Source: an uncultured Bacillota bacterium
Lineage (GTDB): Bacteria > Bacillota_I > Bacilli_A > RFN20 > CAG-449
Length of the DNA: 47,727 bases
NCBI GenBank assembly: GCA_902493275.1
Contig: CABUOQ010000013.1
Coordinates: forward strand, 1 to 47,727
Direction of reading: 5' to 3'
A program made the translations under genes and the position numbers. The notes under the pieces are model-generated. The model was not told where the DNA came from and ran no database searches. It saw only the letters and a list, made by a program, of their open reading frames with translations. This document shows positions 24,325 through 31,730 of this stretch, piece by piece. Position 1 is the first letter of the stretch; every line of letters starts with the position of its first letter.

Positions 24325-27303
24325 TTATTTATTGAAAACTGCGTCGTTTATTATTTGTGCAAATATGTCATAACCTTTTTCATTTAAATGTATACCATCA
24401 TCTCTATAAAGATCTTTTCTGGCCTCACCATCTTTTGTTAAAGAAGTAAATGTATCTATACCATTAAGCCAATCAGTATCCGCTACAAGTTTTTTCATTT
24501 CTTCTATAAATTGACCATATTCATAATTGAATTTGCCACCTTTATAGCAACTTGGAACTGCCATAGAATATATATAGTAAATTTCAGCATCTGGGAAATC
24601 AGCATGCATTTTGTTTAATAAATTTTCCATTAAACTTTCAGTATATTTTCCAGTATGGCCCATATTATTAATGTTATTACCACCTAAATATATCAAAATA
24701 GTAGAAGGATTAAATGGTTTTACAAGTTTATCATAAGCGTATAGCCAATCTTCTACAATTGTTCCACCAATACCAACATTGTATCCAAGTCTATTACCGA
24801 TATCAGTTTGCCAATCGCTCCAATAATCCATAGTGCTTGAACCCATGATGAGTACACCACCTTTTTCAGTTGATTGATATTGTTTTGCAAGTTTATTAAT
24901 TCTTGTTTCATAAGGTGAAACATAAGTATATTCTTTCATATTTGATACAAAGTTTTCTACATATTGATTATTTGTGTTTGCTGTTAAATTTTTCAAAATA
25001 ATTGTTCCTCCTTTACCACCGATTGTTGCTGTAGCGTTTTTTAAAAATTCAAATTCCACAGTATGATAAACTAAGCCATTTATTAGTAATGATGTTTTTC
25101 CTCCATAATTAACAAGTGTAAAATTCATGGTTGCAGCGTTTTTCACTTGCGGTCTAACAATTAGGGTATATCCTGTCCAATTATCAGTACCATTTTTTAT
25201 TTCGTGGAAAACTTGATAAGCAGATCCAGTATATTCAAAGACATATCTAACGGCATGTGTTTCATCAAAATAGGCACTTAGTTCTCCTTGTGTCCAAGCG
25301 GCATATTCTCCAAATTGCATTTTTCCTGAAATAAGCCAGTATTCTCCACATACTGATTTATCATCTTTAAAAGCAAACGCTTTGTTATATGTACTTTCTG
25401 TTTTATAATAAGTACCTGTATCACCATTACTAAAACACCCATTATCTATAAATGCATCTTTTTCAGCTGAAAATTTTACTTCTAAGGTACGATTTTCAAG
25501 AGAATTTACAAGTGCATCAAAATCATCACCATAATATGTTTTGAAATTATCGAAAGTTACATTACAATATTGTCTCATTGCTATTATAAACATTGTATAT
25601 CCCCAATTTGCTTCTAGACTGTACACAAGTTTATAATCTGGCAAATAATTTTTATCTTTGAAATATACTTTTATTTCTTGCCCACTATAAACGAATATGT
25701 AATCAATTTGATATTCTGTTCCTTTTGGCATAGTATTATTTTCACAAGTAACTTTATTTAAATCTTTTCCATTTACTGTTGGAAAAGCAAAAATACTATT
25801 GTTTGTAGGATAACGGAAAAGTTGGATTTTGACAAAGTTTTGTATATTTTTAGCAATTTGTAATTCGATTTTACTTGCTGCACCACCAGATGTTTTTGTG
25901 TCAGTGATATTCAAATGACCAGAAACAGCATATTCATATCCACCTACAGGTACTCCGTTTTGATAAAGTGCACCCATTACTCTTTTGTTTGAGTTTTTAC
26001 CTTCAACATATACACCACCATCAACATTTTCAACAAACTCATTTATATTTTCTGAGGTGTTTATCAATGAAACGCCTGTTAATTTATCTTTATAATTTAT
26101 AAGTGCCTCTTTATACATGGTTTTTGCTTGTGCTTCATTTGATATAATTTGTAAATTCTTCATTTTTGCAGTGCACTCATAAGTAGAAATGAACATTTCA
26201 GTATAAGTGAGTTCTGGAAGAGTTCTTCTATAAATAACATTACCATCTATGGTCATTATCATACTTCCATTATCCACTATTACACCCATATTTATGCCTT
26301 GCTCTTTGTTATATGATGTGGAAGCGATATGTTCTTTGTAATTGAAAAACTCTGATCTATCTTTATAGTCTGAGAAGATAAGATAATGGCTTTCATCTAC
26401 TCCTCTCATTACAAGACGAATTAGATAATTATCTGCATAAACTGCTGATAAAACTACCTCATTACCTTGAGCAAGTGATTGAGGATAAATTTGTGCTGAA
26501 AAGGCATAACTGCCATTTAAGTTTACTCCGTTTTCATCAGTGACTGTTGCAGATCCATTTAATGAATATAATAGATTTTCATAATCATAAGTAACATATT
26601 TTTTATCACCACTTCCTGTAAGAGAATGTGTGCTAAAAGGAAGAGCAACATTTACTTCTATTTTTGCTGTGTTTGTTTTAGTTTCATCTTGAGATAAAAC
26701 ATTAAATATAAGTGAATGAGTTTGTTTATCAAAATTTACTTGTACTGTTGAACCTTTAGATGATTGATATTCACAAACCGAATCATAATCTTGTAAATTT
26801 AAAAAAGCTTTATATTCGCTTTCAGTAAATGTGACTTTGTCATCGATTACTTGTTTATTATATACTTTTTTTACATCGATATCGGCAAGATTAGATAATA
26901 AATTTAATGTAATTATATATTTTGCTGTGTTTCCACTTGAAGATGTTAAATCAAAAATAAGTTGGTTTTCTTTTACTGAAACTACTACATCTACTTCGTT
27001 TGGAAGTGTATATTCACATTTTTCTTTTGGTGACAAAATAAGATCATCGTATTGTGCTTGAGTAAGTGTAACATAATCGTCTTTTACTTCTACTCCTGCT
27101 ACAGAAGTTACTTTAAAACCATCAAGAGGATTAATTTCACTTGTTGTTACATTAAGTGTACTGCTTTCACTTGTTGGTTTATCAAAAGAACTACTTTCAC
27201 TTGTAGTGTTATTAAGTGAATTGCTACTTTCACTTGTTTTTTCACAAGCACATAGACATAGTGATAAAACGCTAAAAAGCATTAAAAATGATATTTTTTT
27301 CAT
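24325..27303 (-). CDS. Large lipoprotein with C-terminal SGNH/GDSL hydrolase domain
   Basis: 992 residues. Lipobox LCAC gives an acylated Cys at about residue 19, followed by a Ser/Thr-rich spacer with repeated TSESS units (about 22-60). Residues 65-230 hold two similar beta modules (VTLTQAQYDDLI..., VTFTESEYKAFLN...). Residues about 240-780 contain several LamG/concanavalin-like stretches. An SGNH hydrolase ends the protein: GSSTMD with Ser823, the GGNN block with Asn877, and DGIHLN with Asp969 and His972. SGNH enzymes of this layout commonly deacetylate glycans; the substrate here is unknown. It is divergent from an AraC regulator, which probably controls it in response to a sugar. Confidence 0.88.
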   Translation of the reverse strand: MKKISFLMLFSVLSLCLCACEKTSESSNSLNNTTSESSSFDKPTSESSTLNVTTSEINPLDGFKVTSVAGVEVKDDYVTLTQAQYDDLILSPKEKCEYTLPNEVDVVVSVKENQLIFDLTSSSGNTAKYIITLNLLSNLADIDVKKVYNKQVIDDKVTFTESEYKAFLNLQDYDSVCEYQSSKGSTVQVNFDKQTHSLIFNVLSQDETKTNTAKIEVNVALPFSTHSLTGSGDKKYVTYDYENLLYSLNGSATVTDENGVNLNGSYAFSAQIYPQSLAQGNEVVLSAVYADNYLIRLVMRGVDESHYLIFSDYKDRSEFFNYKEHIASTSYNKEQGINMGVIVDNGSMIMTIDGNVIYRRTLPELTYTEMFISTYECTAKMKNLQIISNEAQAKTMYKEALINYKDKLTGVSLINTSENINEFVENVDGGVYVEGKNSNKRVMGALYQNGVPVGGYEYAVSGHLNITDTKTSGGAASKIELQIAKNIQNFVKIQLFRYPTNNSIFAFPTVNGKDLNKVTCENNTMPKGTEYQIDYIFVYSGQEIKVYFKDKNYLPDYKLVYSLEANWGYTMFIIAMRQYCNVTFDNFKTYYGDDFDALVNSLENRTLEVKFSAEKDAFIDNGCFSNGDTGTYYKTESTYNKAFAFKDDKSVCGEYWLISGKMQFGEYAAWTQGELSAYFDETHAVRYVFEYTGSAYQVFHEIKNGTDNWTGYTLIVRPQVKNAATMNFTLVNYGGKTSLLINGLVYHTVEFEFLKNATATIGGKGGTIILKNLTANTNNQYVENFVSNMKEYTYVSPYETRINKLAKQYQSTEKGGVLIMGSSTMDYWSDWQTDIGNRLGYNVGIGGTIVEDWLYAYDKLVKPFNPSTILIYLGGNNINNMGHTGKYTESLMENLLNKMHADFPDAEIYYIYSMAVPSCYKGGKFNYEYGQFIEEMKKLVADTDWLNGIDTFTSLTKDGEARKDLYRDDGIHLNEKGYDIFAQIINDAVFNK

Positions 27304-27335
27304 TTTTTTCTCTCCTTAAATCTTGCTTTTTTGTT

Positions 27336-27353
27336 GACATATTTTTATATGTC
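27336..27353. promoter_or_regulatory. Palindrome in SGNH lipoprotein leader
   Basis: GACATAT, TTTT, ATATGTC: a perfect 7-4-7 inverted repeat in the 5' leader, just downstream of the predicted transcription start. It is a possible operator or RNA hairpin; AraC proteins usually prefer direct repeats, so binding by the neighbour is uncertain. Confidence 0.4.
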
Positions 27354-27365
27354 TAGCATACTTAA

Positions 27366-27394
27366 GTTATATTAAATTGCTCTTTTTGTTTCAA
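27366..27394 (-). promoter_or_regulatory. Promoter for SGNH lipoprotein
   Basis: TTGAAA, 17 bases, TATAAC on the minus strand, in the 138-base gap shared with the divergent AraC-type gene. Confidence 0.7.
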
Positions 27395-27441
27395 TACATA
27401 AAATTGCAAACTTAAACACAATTACAGGTAATAAAGAGAAA

Positions 27442-28278
27442 ATGAAAACAACTAAAAGAACTGTAGAATTACTTTCTGGCACTACATTAGCCATACGTCC
27501 AGATAATTATTATCGTCATCCATTATTATATAATGTTGTGCAATCTGGATATGTAATTGGTGGATTAAAACACTCCGTTTCAAGAGCGGGATATAACTCT
27601 TATGGACTATATGGAGTAATTAAGGGTGAAGTAGTTTTAAAAATAAAAAACAAAACGTATAGAGCACATGCTGGAGATACATTATTTTTCTCACAAGAGG
27701 ATGCTCACACCGTTATAAATGGTGGAAATATGCCATATGAAGCATATTTTGCATATTTATATGGACCTGAAGTTAAAGGATTTTACGATAGTTTTCAAGC
27801 AAAATTTACTTATATAATGACAGGCTTTATTCCTCCATCACTTGCAAGTGCCATACAACAAATTACAACTATGATACAATCAGGAAATGAAAATAAATAT
27901 CTTATTTCTTCGCTTCTTTATAATATGTTAACCGAACTTTTACAAAAATGCGACATAAACGAAGGATGCACTGGTATTACAGAAGCGATTAAATACGTAA
28001 TGGAACATTACAAAGAAAAAATAACTCTTGACACTCTTTCTTCAATAGCACATACAGATAAGTTTTATTTTATAAGACAGTTTCATTCTCTTACTGGATT
28101 TACTCCCAAAGAATATCAAAACGAATTGCGCTTAAATGAAGCATTGAGTTTACTTAAAAACACTGATTTATCTGTAACTACAATAGCAAACGAGGTGGGT
28201 TTTGCTGATTCAAGAGGGCTTATTGCATTAATTAAAAATAGAAAAGGATGCTCTCCTTCACAATTAAGAAAAAAATAA
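27442..28278 (+). CDS. AraC-family transcriptional regulator
   Basis: 278 residues. An N-terminal cupin (about 40-110: GVIKGEVVLKIKNKTYRAHAGDTLFFSQEDAHTV) should bind the effector. A C-terminal double helix-turn-helix follows (about 185-278: ITLDTLSSIAHTDKFYFIRQFHSLTGFTPKEYQNELRLNEALSLL ... SVTTIANEVGFADSRGLIALIKNRKGCSPSQLRK). The P-x-x-Y and final GxSPxxLR pattern is typical. The order of domains matches sugar-responsive AraC regulators. It is divergent from the SGNH lipoprotein gene and most likely its regulator. The RBS is weak (AAAGAGAA). Confidence 0.93.
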   Translation: MKTTKRTVELLSGTTLAIRPDNYYRHPLLYNVVQSGYVIGGLKHSVSRAGYNSYGLYGVIKGEVVLKIKNKTYRAHAGDTLFFSQEDAHTVINGGNMPYEAYFAYLYGPEVKGFYDSFQAKFTYIMTGFIPPSLASAIQQITTMIQSGNENKYLISSLLYNMLTELLQKCDINEGCTGITEAIKYVMEHYKEKITLDTLSSIAHTDKFYFIRQFHSLTGFTPKEYQNELRLNEALSLLKNTDLSVTTIANEVGFADSRGLIALIKNRKGCSPSQLRKK

Positions 28279-28634
28279 AATATTTTTTATATTAACAATA
28301 TTTCTCTTACAATAAACAACAATGTGGTTTTCTCATTTTTATAATCTTTATCGTAAAATGCTATTTCAAATGTCTAGAAACATAACATTTGATACAATTT
28401 CATACCCCCTTCATAAAAGTTCGTACCCTTGAACTAGTTTCGTACCATTTTGTTGTGGTACTAGATTGCCATTTCAATCCTTTACACTATGCTTATCAAT
28501 ATTATCCTTTGAATAAGTATTTTATTTTATCTTCAAGTTATTTTCTTGATGGTGCTTATGGTGGAGTTGTTTTAGTTAAAGAAATCTTATCTCCTTCAAC
28601 TTCAACGTATTTGTCACATTTAAAATGAATTAGT
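28279..28634. other. Gene-free stretch between AraC regulator and DUF4143 ATPase
   Basis: No gene I can support. The frame ending at 28628 is open for about 80 codons but has no start with an RBS and no recognisable motif. The only structure seen is repeated TTCGTACC-like strings at about 28418-28450, with a GGTAC at 28457. It may be eroded mobile DNA. Confidence 0.3.
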
Positions 28635-29942
28635 TTAGACATTAAAATGCATTCCTAATGTATTATATGGAACAACATATACTCCAGATTTAGGATCTCT
28701 TGTAAGTCCAAATCCTATACCTACAATCACACATAGAAATTTAGGCTTTTTAGCGACATTATCATTAAATTTAGTTAATGATTTTATTGCTTCATCTATT
28801 TGATTATCTCCTAGTTTAATTTCAATTGCACCATATTCACCATCACTAAATTCAACTATAGCATCAACCTCATCATTACTTAAATTATCTCTAAAAGCAT
28901 AAACGTGACCTCTATAATATTCCATATACACGTTTAAATCTCTAACTACTAAAGACTCAAACAATAATCCAAATGTATTTAAATCATTAATTAGTTTTTC
29001 AGATGTTAAGCCTAAAAGAGCAGCCGCAAGTGATGGATCAACAAATCTTCTCTTTACCTTTTTGCCAACCCTTGAACTGGATCTATAATTAGTTGAATAA
29101 GCTTCTTGATTATTTATAATGTATAACTTTTCTAGAATGTCTAAATATCTAGATAATGTTCTTTTATTTAATGTTTGTTCTTCGCCATTACTAAAATTAA
29201 AGCAATCTCTCAAAATAGTTGCTTCTGCTGCATAACTGGACTCATTTTTTGCTAATGACTTAAGAATCATCATCATTTTTTGTGAGTCAAACAAGAATTT
29301 ATCATCATTGTAATTTTCATTAACGTCATTTTCTACAACTGACTTTATATATTCACGTGCTAGTAAACCATCACTTTCTAAATTCGAAAGATCTAAATTT
29401 TCAGGCCATCCACCATTTATAATAAGTCTAGTAATTTCATAAATATCAAAAGGATCAACTAATTTATTAATTTCCTTTCCTTCATACATATCCATTAAAG
29501 AAATATAATCAAGAGATTTACCTAATTCTAATGTTGTCATAGGAAACATATTTATTTTAATAATTCTACCAGTACCAGTATGCTTAATCTTAGATTTCTC
29601 TTCCTTATCTAGTAAAGCGGTTGAGCCTGTTAAAATAAAATTCCCTTTTGGTACCCTCAGATCACATTCATTTCTAATAGCATCCCACAATTCTGGCACT
29701 AGTTGCCATTCATCAATAACCTCTGGAATATTCTCATTTAAAATTAACTTTGGATTAAGTATAGCTAGTTTTCTTTTCTCTATATCAGTTAATCTAACAA
29801 TAGAATTACCATGATGCATACTAGTCCATGTTTTGCCACACCATTTTGGACCAACAATTTGAATTGCTTTAAATGTTTTTAAATATAACTCAATAGTTTT
29901 ATCAATTAATCGTTCTTTATAATTTTCAAGTTTAATTGTCAT
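28635..29942 (-). CDS. Second AAA-family ATPase with DUF4143
   Basis: 435 residues. Walker A GPKWCGKT is at about 30-37 and Walker B PEVIDEWQLVPE at about 74-85. Then comes LTGSTALLDKEEKSKIKHTGTGRI, a sensor segment with the basic/Gly loop. The C-terminal DUF4143 part contains LFESLVVRDLNVYMEYY ... DEVDAIVEFSDGEYGAIEIKLG, whose E-x-D...E-I-K pattern resembles a PD-(D/E)xK nuclease fold. It is of the KWCGKT subtype and therefore not a recent duplicate of the copy at 23-24 kb. The start has AAAGGTG upstream. The promoter carries three direct 23-base repeats. Confidence 0.9.
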   Translation of the reverse strand: MTIKLENYKERLIDKTIELYLKTFKAIQIVGPKWCGKTWTSMHHGNSIVRLTDIEKRKLAILNPKLILNENIPEVIDEWQLVPELWDAIRNECDLRVPKGNFILTGSTALLDKEEKSKIKHTGTGRIIKINMFPMTTLELGKSLDYISLMDMYEGKEINKLVDPFDIYEITRLIINGGWPENLDLSNLESDGLLAREYIKSVVENDVNENYNDDKFLFDSQKMMMILKSLAKNESSYAAEATILRDCFNFSNGEEQTLNKRTLSRYLDILEKLYIINNQEAYSTNYRSSSRVGKKVKRRFVDPSLAAALLGLTSEKLINDLNTFGLLFESLVVRDLNVYMEYYRGHVYAFRDNLSNDEVDAIVEFSDGEYGAIEIKLGDNQIDEAIKSLTKFNDNVAKKPKFLCVIVGIGFGLTRDPKSGVYVVPYNTLGMHFNV

Positions 29943-29963
29943 AGTTAATCACCTTTCAATATG

Positions 29964-29992
29964 ATTCTACTATAATGATGCACTTTTTTCAA
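29964..29992 (-). promoter_or_regulatory. Promoter for second DUF4143 ATPase
   Basis: TTGAAA, 17 bases, TAGAAT on the minus strand; the -35 lies inside the first 23-base repeat. Confidence 0.5.
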
Positions 29993-30047
29993 ACATATAA
30001 GTGCACTTTTTTCAAACATATAAGTGCACTTTTTTCAAAAAATAAAC
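29979..30047. repeat. Three tandem 23-base repeats upstream of DUF4143 ATPase
   Basis: Units start at 29979, 30002 and 30025 with sequence TGCACTTTTTTCAAACATAT plus AAG; the third diverges after TTTTTTCAAA. The palindrome AAGTGCACTT recurs at the two junctions. The 23-base period places copies about two helical turns apart, as in iterated operators (iterons). Confidence 0.85.
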
Positions 30048-30122
30048 GCATTTATAAATAAATTTTTATATGAATTAATACTATAAAATAAAAGGCTTAA
30101 TACTTTATTGAAGTGATACAGT

Positions 30123-30164
30123 AAAAGTAGATAGTATTAATAGATTGATACTTCTACTTTTTTT
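30123..30164 (+). terminator. Terminator-like hairpin at left end of IS
   Basis: AAAGTAGATAGTAT and ATACTTCTACTTT pair with one mismatch around a ten-base loop, followed by seven T. It would block read-through into orfA from outside, a known way insertion sequences limit transposase expression. Confidence 0.7.
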
Positions 30165-30191
30165 GTTATTCTAAATATAGGAGGGATTGCA

Positions 30192-30575
30192 ATGGATAAT
30201 AAAACATATCATCTGTATACAGATGAAGAAAAACTCGAAATCATTAAAGACCATGAAGAAAACAATTTATCTATTAGAGCTTGTGCAACTAAATACAATA
30301 TTGCTAAAACTTCTTTGGTTATGTGGCTTAGATCCTATAGAAAAAATGGAATAGAAGGTCTAAAGTCACAAATCGGAAAACACTGCGGTCCTAATAAAGT
30401 AAGACATAAAGGTTCCTGCAATCCGAAAACAACAATCGAAGAATTACAAAGAGAAAATCTTAAACTACAAGTAGAAATTGAAAGATTAAAAAAAGGTTAT
30501 CTTACGAAAGGAGTTGGTGCCAAAAAGGAATTCATTTATATAAACAACAAGAATTTCAAATCATTAAAGAATTAA
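30192..30575 (+). CDS. IS3-family transposase OrfA
   Basis: DNA-binding subunit of the transposase: an N-terminal helix-turn-helix (residues 10-60: YTDEEKLEIIKDHEENNLSI ... YNIAKTSLVMWLRSYRKNG) and a C-terminal coiled coil (TTIEELQRENLKLQVEIERLKKG). GGAGGG precedes the ATG. An A7 run at 30488-30494 (TTA AAA AAA GG) is a good slippery site; the -1 frame after it reads KRLSYERSWCQKGIHLYKQQEF, so an OrfAB fusion would arise by programmed -1 frameshifting. The last 27 residues of OrfA are the unshifted extension. Confidence 0.88.
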   Translation: MDNKTYHLYTDEEKLEIIKDHEENNLSIRACATKYNIAKTSLVMWLRSYRKNGIEGLKSQIGKHCGPNKVRHKGSCNPKTTIEELQRENLKLQVEIERLKKGYLTKGVGAKKEFIYINNKNFKSLKN

Positions 30576-30610
30576 GTAAAAATCATTCTATTAAAATACT
30601 TTGTGAAATT

Positions 30611-31429
30611 ATGGATGTAAATAGATCAAGTTATTATAAATGGTTAAAAAGGAAAAACAATCCTTCTCAAAAGATACTTCAAAGAGAAAAGGATATTATT
30701 CTAATCAAAGAAATACATCATAAACATCCATCACACGGATATAGATGGATAAATGCTTATGCTCATTCACATTACAATATGAATTGGAGTGATAAGCATG
30801 TCCATCTGTGTTGTAAATATGCTGGAATTATATCTAGTGGTAAGCATTATAAATATGTAAAACCAGGTGAAGAAAGAGTCAAATAAAAAAACCTAATAAA
30901 TTGTTCGTGGAAATATTTGTCTCGTCCATTAGAAGTTATTGTTTCAGATATGACAGCATTTTACGTCAAAGGAAAATACTATGAATTAACCTTCTATTTC
31001 GATGCATTTACAAAGGAAATCTTAAGCTTTAAATTATCCGGTAGACGTGGGGATGCTCAGCCCTATTTTGATGGTTTGAAAGAGGTATTAGAAATTATAA
31101 AAAAAGAAGGTACACAGGAATCAACAGTTTTGCATACCGATCAAGGTTATGTATACTCTTCCATAAGCTATAATGAGCTCATTAAAGATTATAACATTAA
31201 ACGTTCTATGAGTCGAGCAGATACTCCAACAGATAATCCAGTAGATGAATCTTTAAATGGATGGATTAAAGAAGAATTATTTTTAGATTTTGATTTAGGG
31301 CATTCATTAGATGTCAAGCAATCAATTATTGATTATGTCAAGTATTATAATAACGAGCGCCCAGCGTACTCATTAAAATATAAAACACCAACTCAGTTTA
31401 AATCTGAATTGGTGTTAAATCAAGTCTGA
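30611..31429 (+). pseudogene. IS3-family transposase OrfB with in-frame stop
   Basis: The DDE transposase catalytic half. The first part (30611-30886) has the HTH_21 region HPSHGYRWINAYAHSHY. TAA at 30884-30886 interrupts it at ...GEERVK. The same frame then continues KNLINCSWKYLSRPLEVIVSDMTAF, which carries the first catalytic Asp, then VLHTDQGYVYSS with the second and the final D-E region (DESLNGWIKEELF ... YYNNERPAYS). Since both sides are in one frame, a single base change to TAA explains the break (Tyr is the likely original residue). The element cannot transpose by itself unless the stop is suppressed. Confidence 0.88.
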
Positions 31430-31485
31430 TACATGTCTACTTTTGCTTGACAAGTGCAATTTGTATCAAACCTATGCTTTCAATA

Positions 31486-31571
31486 TGGTGGGGGCGGTGG
31501 GACTCGAACCCACACAATCTCACGATTATCAGATTTTGAGTCTGACGCGGCTGCCATTACGCCACGCCCCC
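31486..31571 (-). tRNA. tRNA-Leu (anticodon CAA)
   Basis: The minus strand begins GGGGGCGTGGCGTAATGGCA and ends GGGTTCGAGTCCCACCGCCC-CCACCA. The acceptor stem GGGGGC...GCCCCC-type pairing is intact, and the T loop TTCGAGT is present. The anticodon stem TCAGA/TCTGA holds loop CTCAAAA, so the anticodon is CAA (reads UUG). A long variable arm (TAATCGTGAGATTGT) marks a class II tRNA. The CCA end is encoded. The length is 86 bases. Confidence 0.95.
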
Positions 31572-31730
31572 AAAGCAACATTTTCAGTTGCATTAAAATA
31601 TTACCTAATTTTATTTAATTTATCAAGCAAATAATATTAATATCTCATTTCAAGTCTTATTAATAGTTTATATGAAATAAATGACATTAAATTATAAATC
31701 TATGTTAATATATTTGTAAGGTGAAAGCAT

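Larger units (their letters stand above)
30114..31458 (+). mobile_element. IS3-family (IS150-like) insertion sequence, inactivated
   Basis: Two overlapping-type transposase genes (orfA, orfB). The right end is CATGTCTACTTTTGCTTGAC-AAGTGCA (31432-31458), related to the end of the remnant at 22.69 kb. The left end is less certain: TGATACAGTAAAAGTAGATA at 30114 matches only part of the right repeat. It lies immediately beside tRNA-Leu. Target duplication could not be confirmed. Confidence 0.85.

Noticed and set aside
28389..28628. 80-codon open frame downstream of the AraC gene
   Set aside because: No start with RBS, no motif recognised; kept only as a note on the gap.
29979..30047. Possible CRISPR array
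   Set aside because: Three units are contiguous with no spacers and no cas genes nearby; tandem operator-like repeats explain it better.
21889..31458. Prophage
   Set aside because: No capsid, tail, terminase or lysis genes; the region is IS remnants plus DUF4143 ATPases and chromosomal-type genes.
31443..31634. Short plus-strand open frame over the tRNA-Leu gene
   Set aside because: It runs through a complete antisense tRNA; a peptide of the form GAVGLEPTQSH is a known annotation artefact of tRNA regions.
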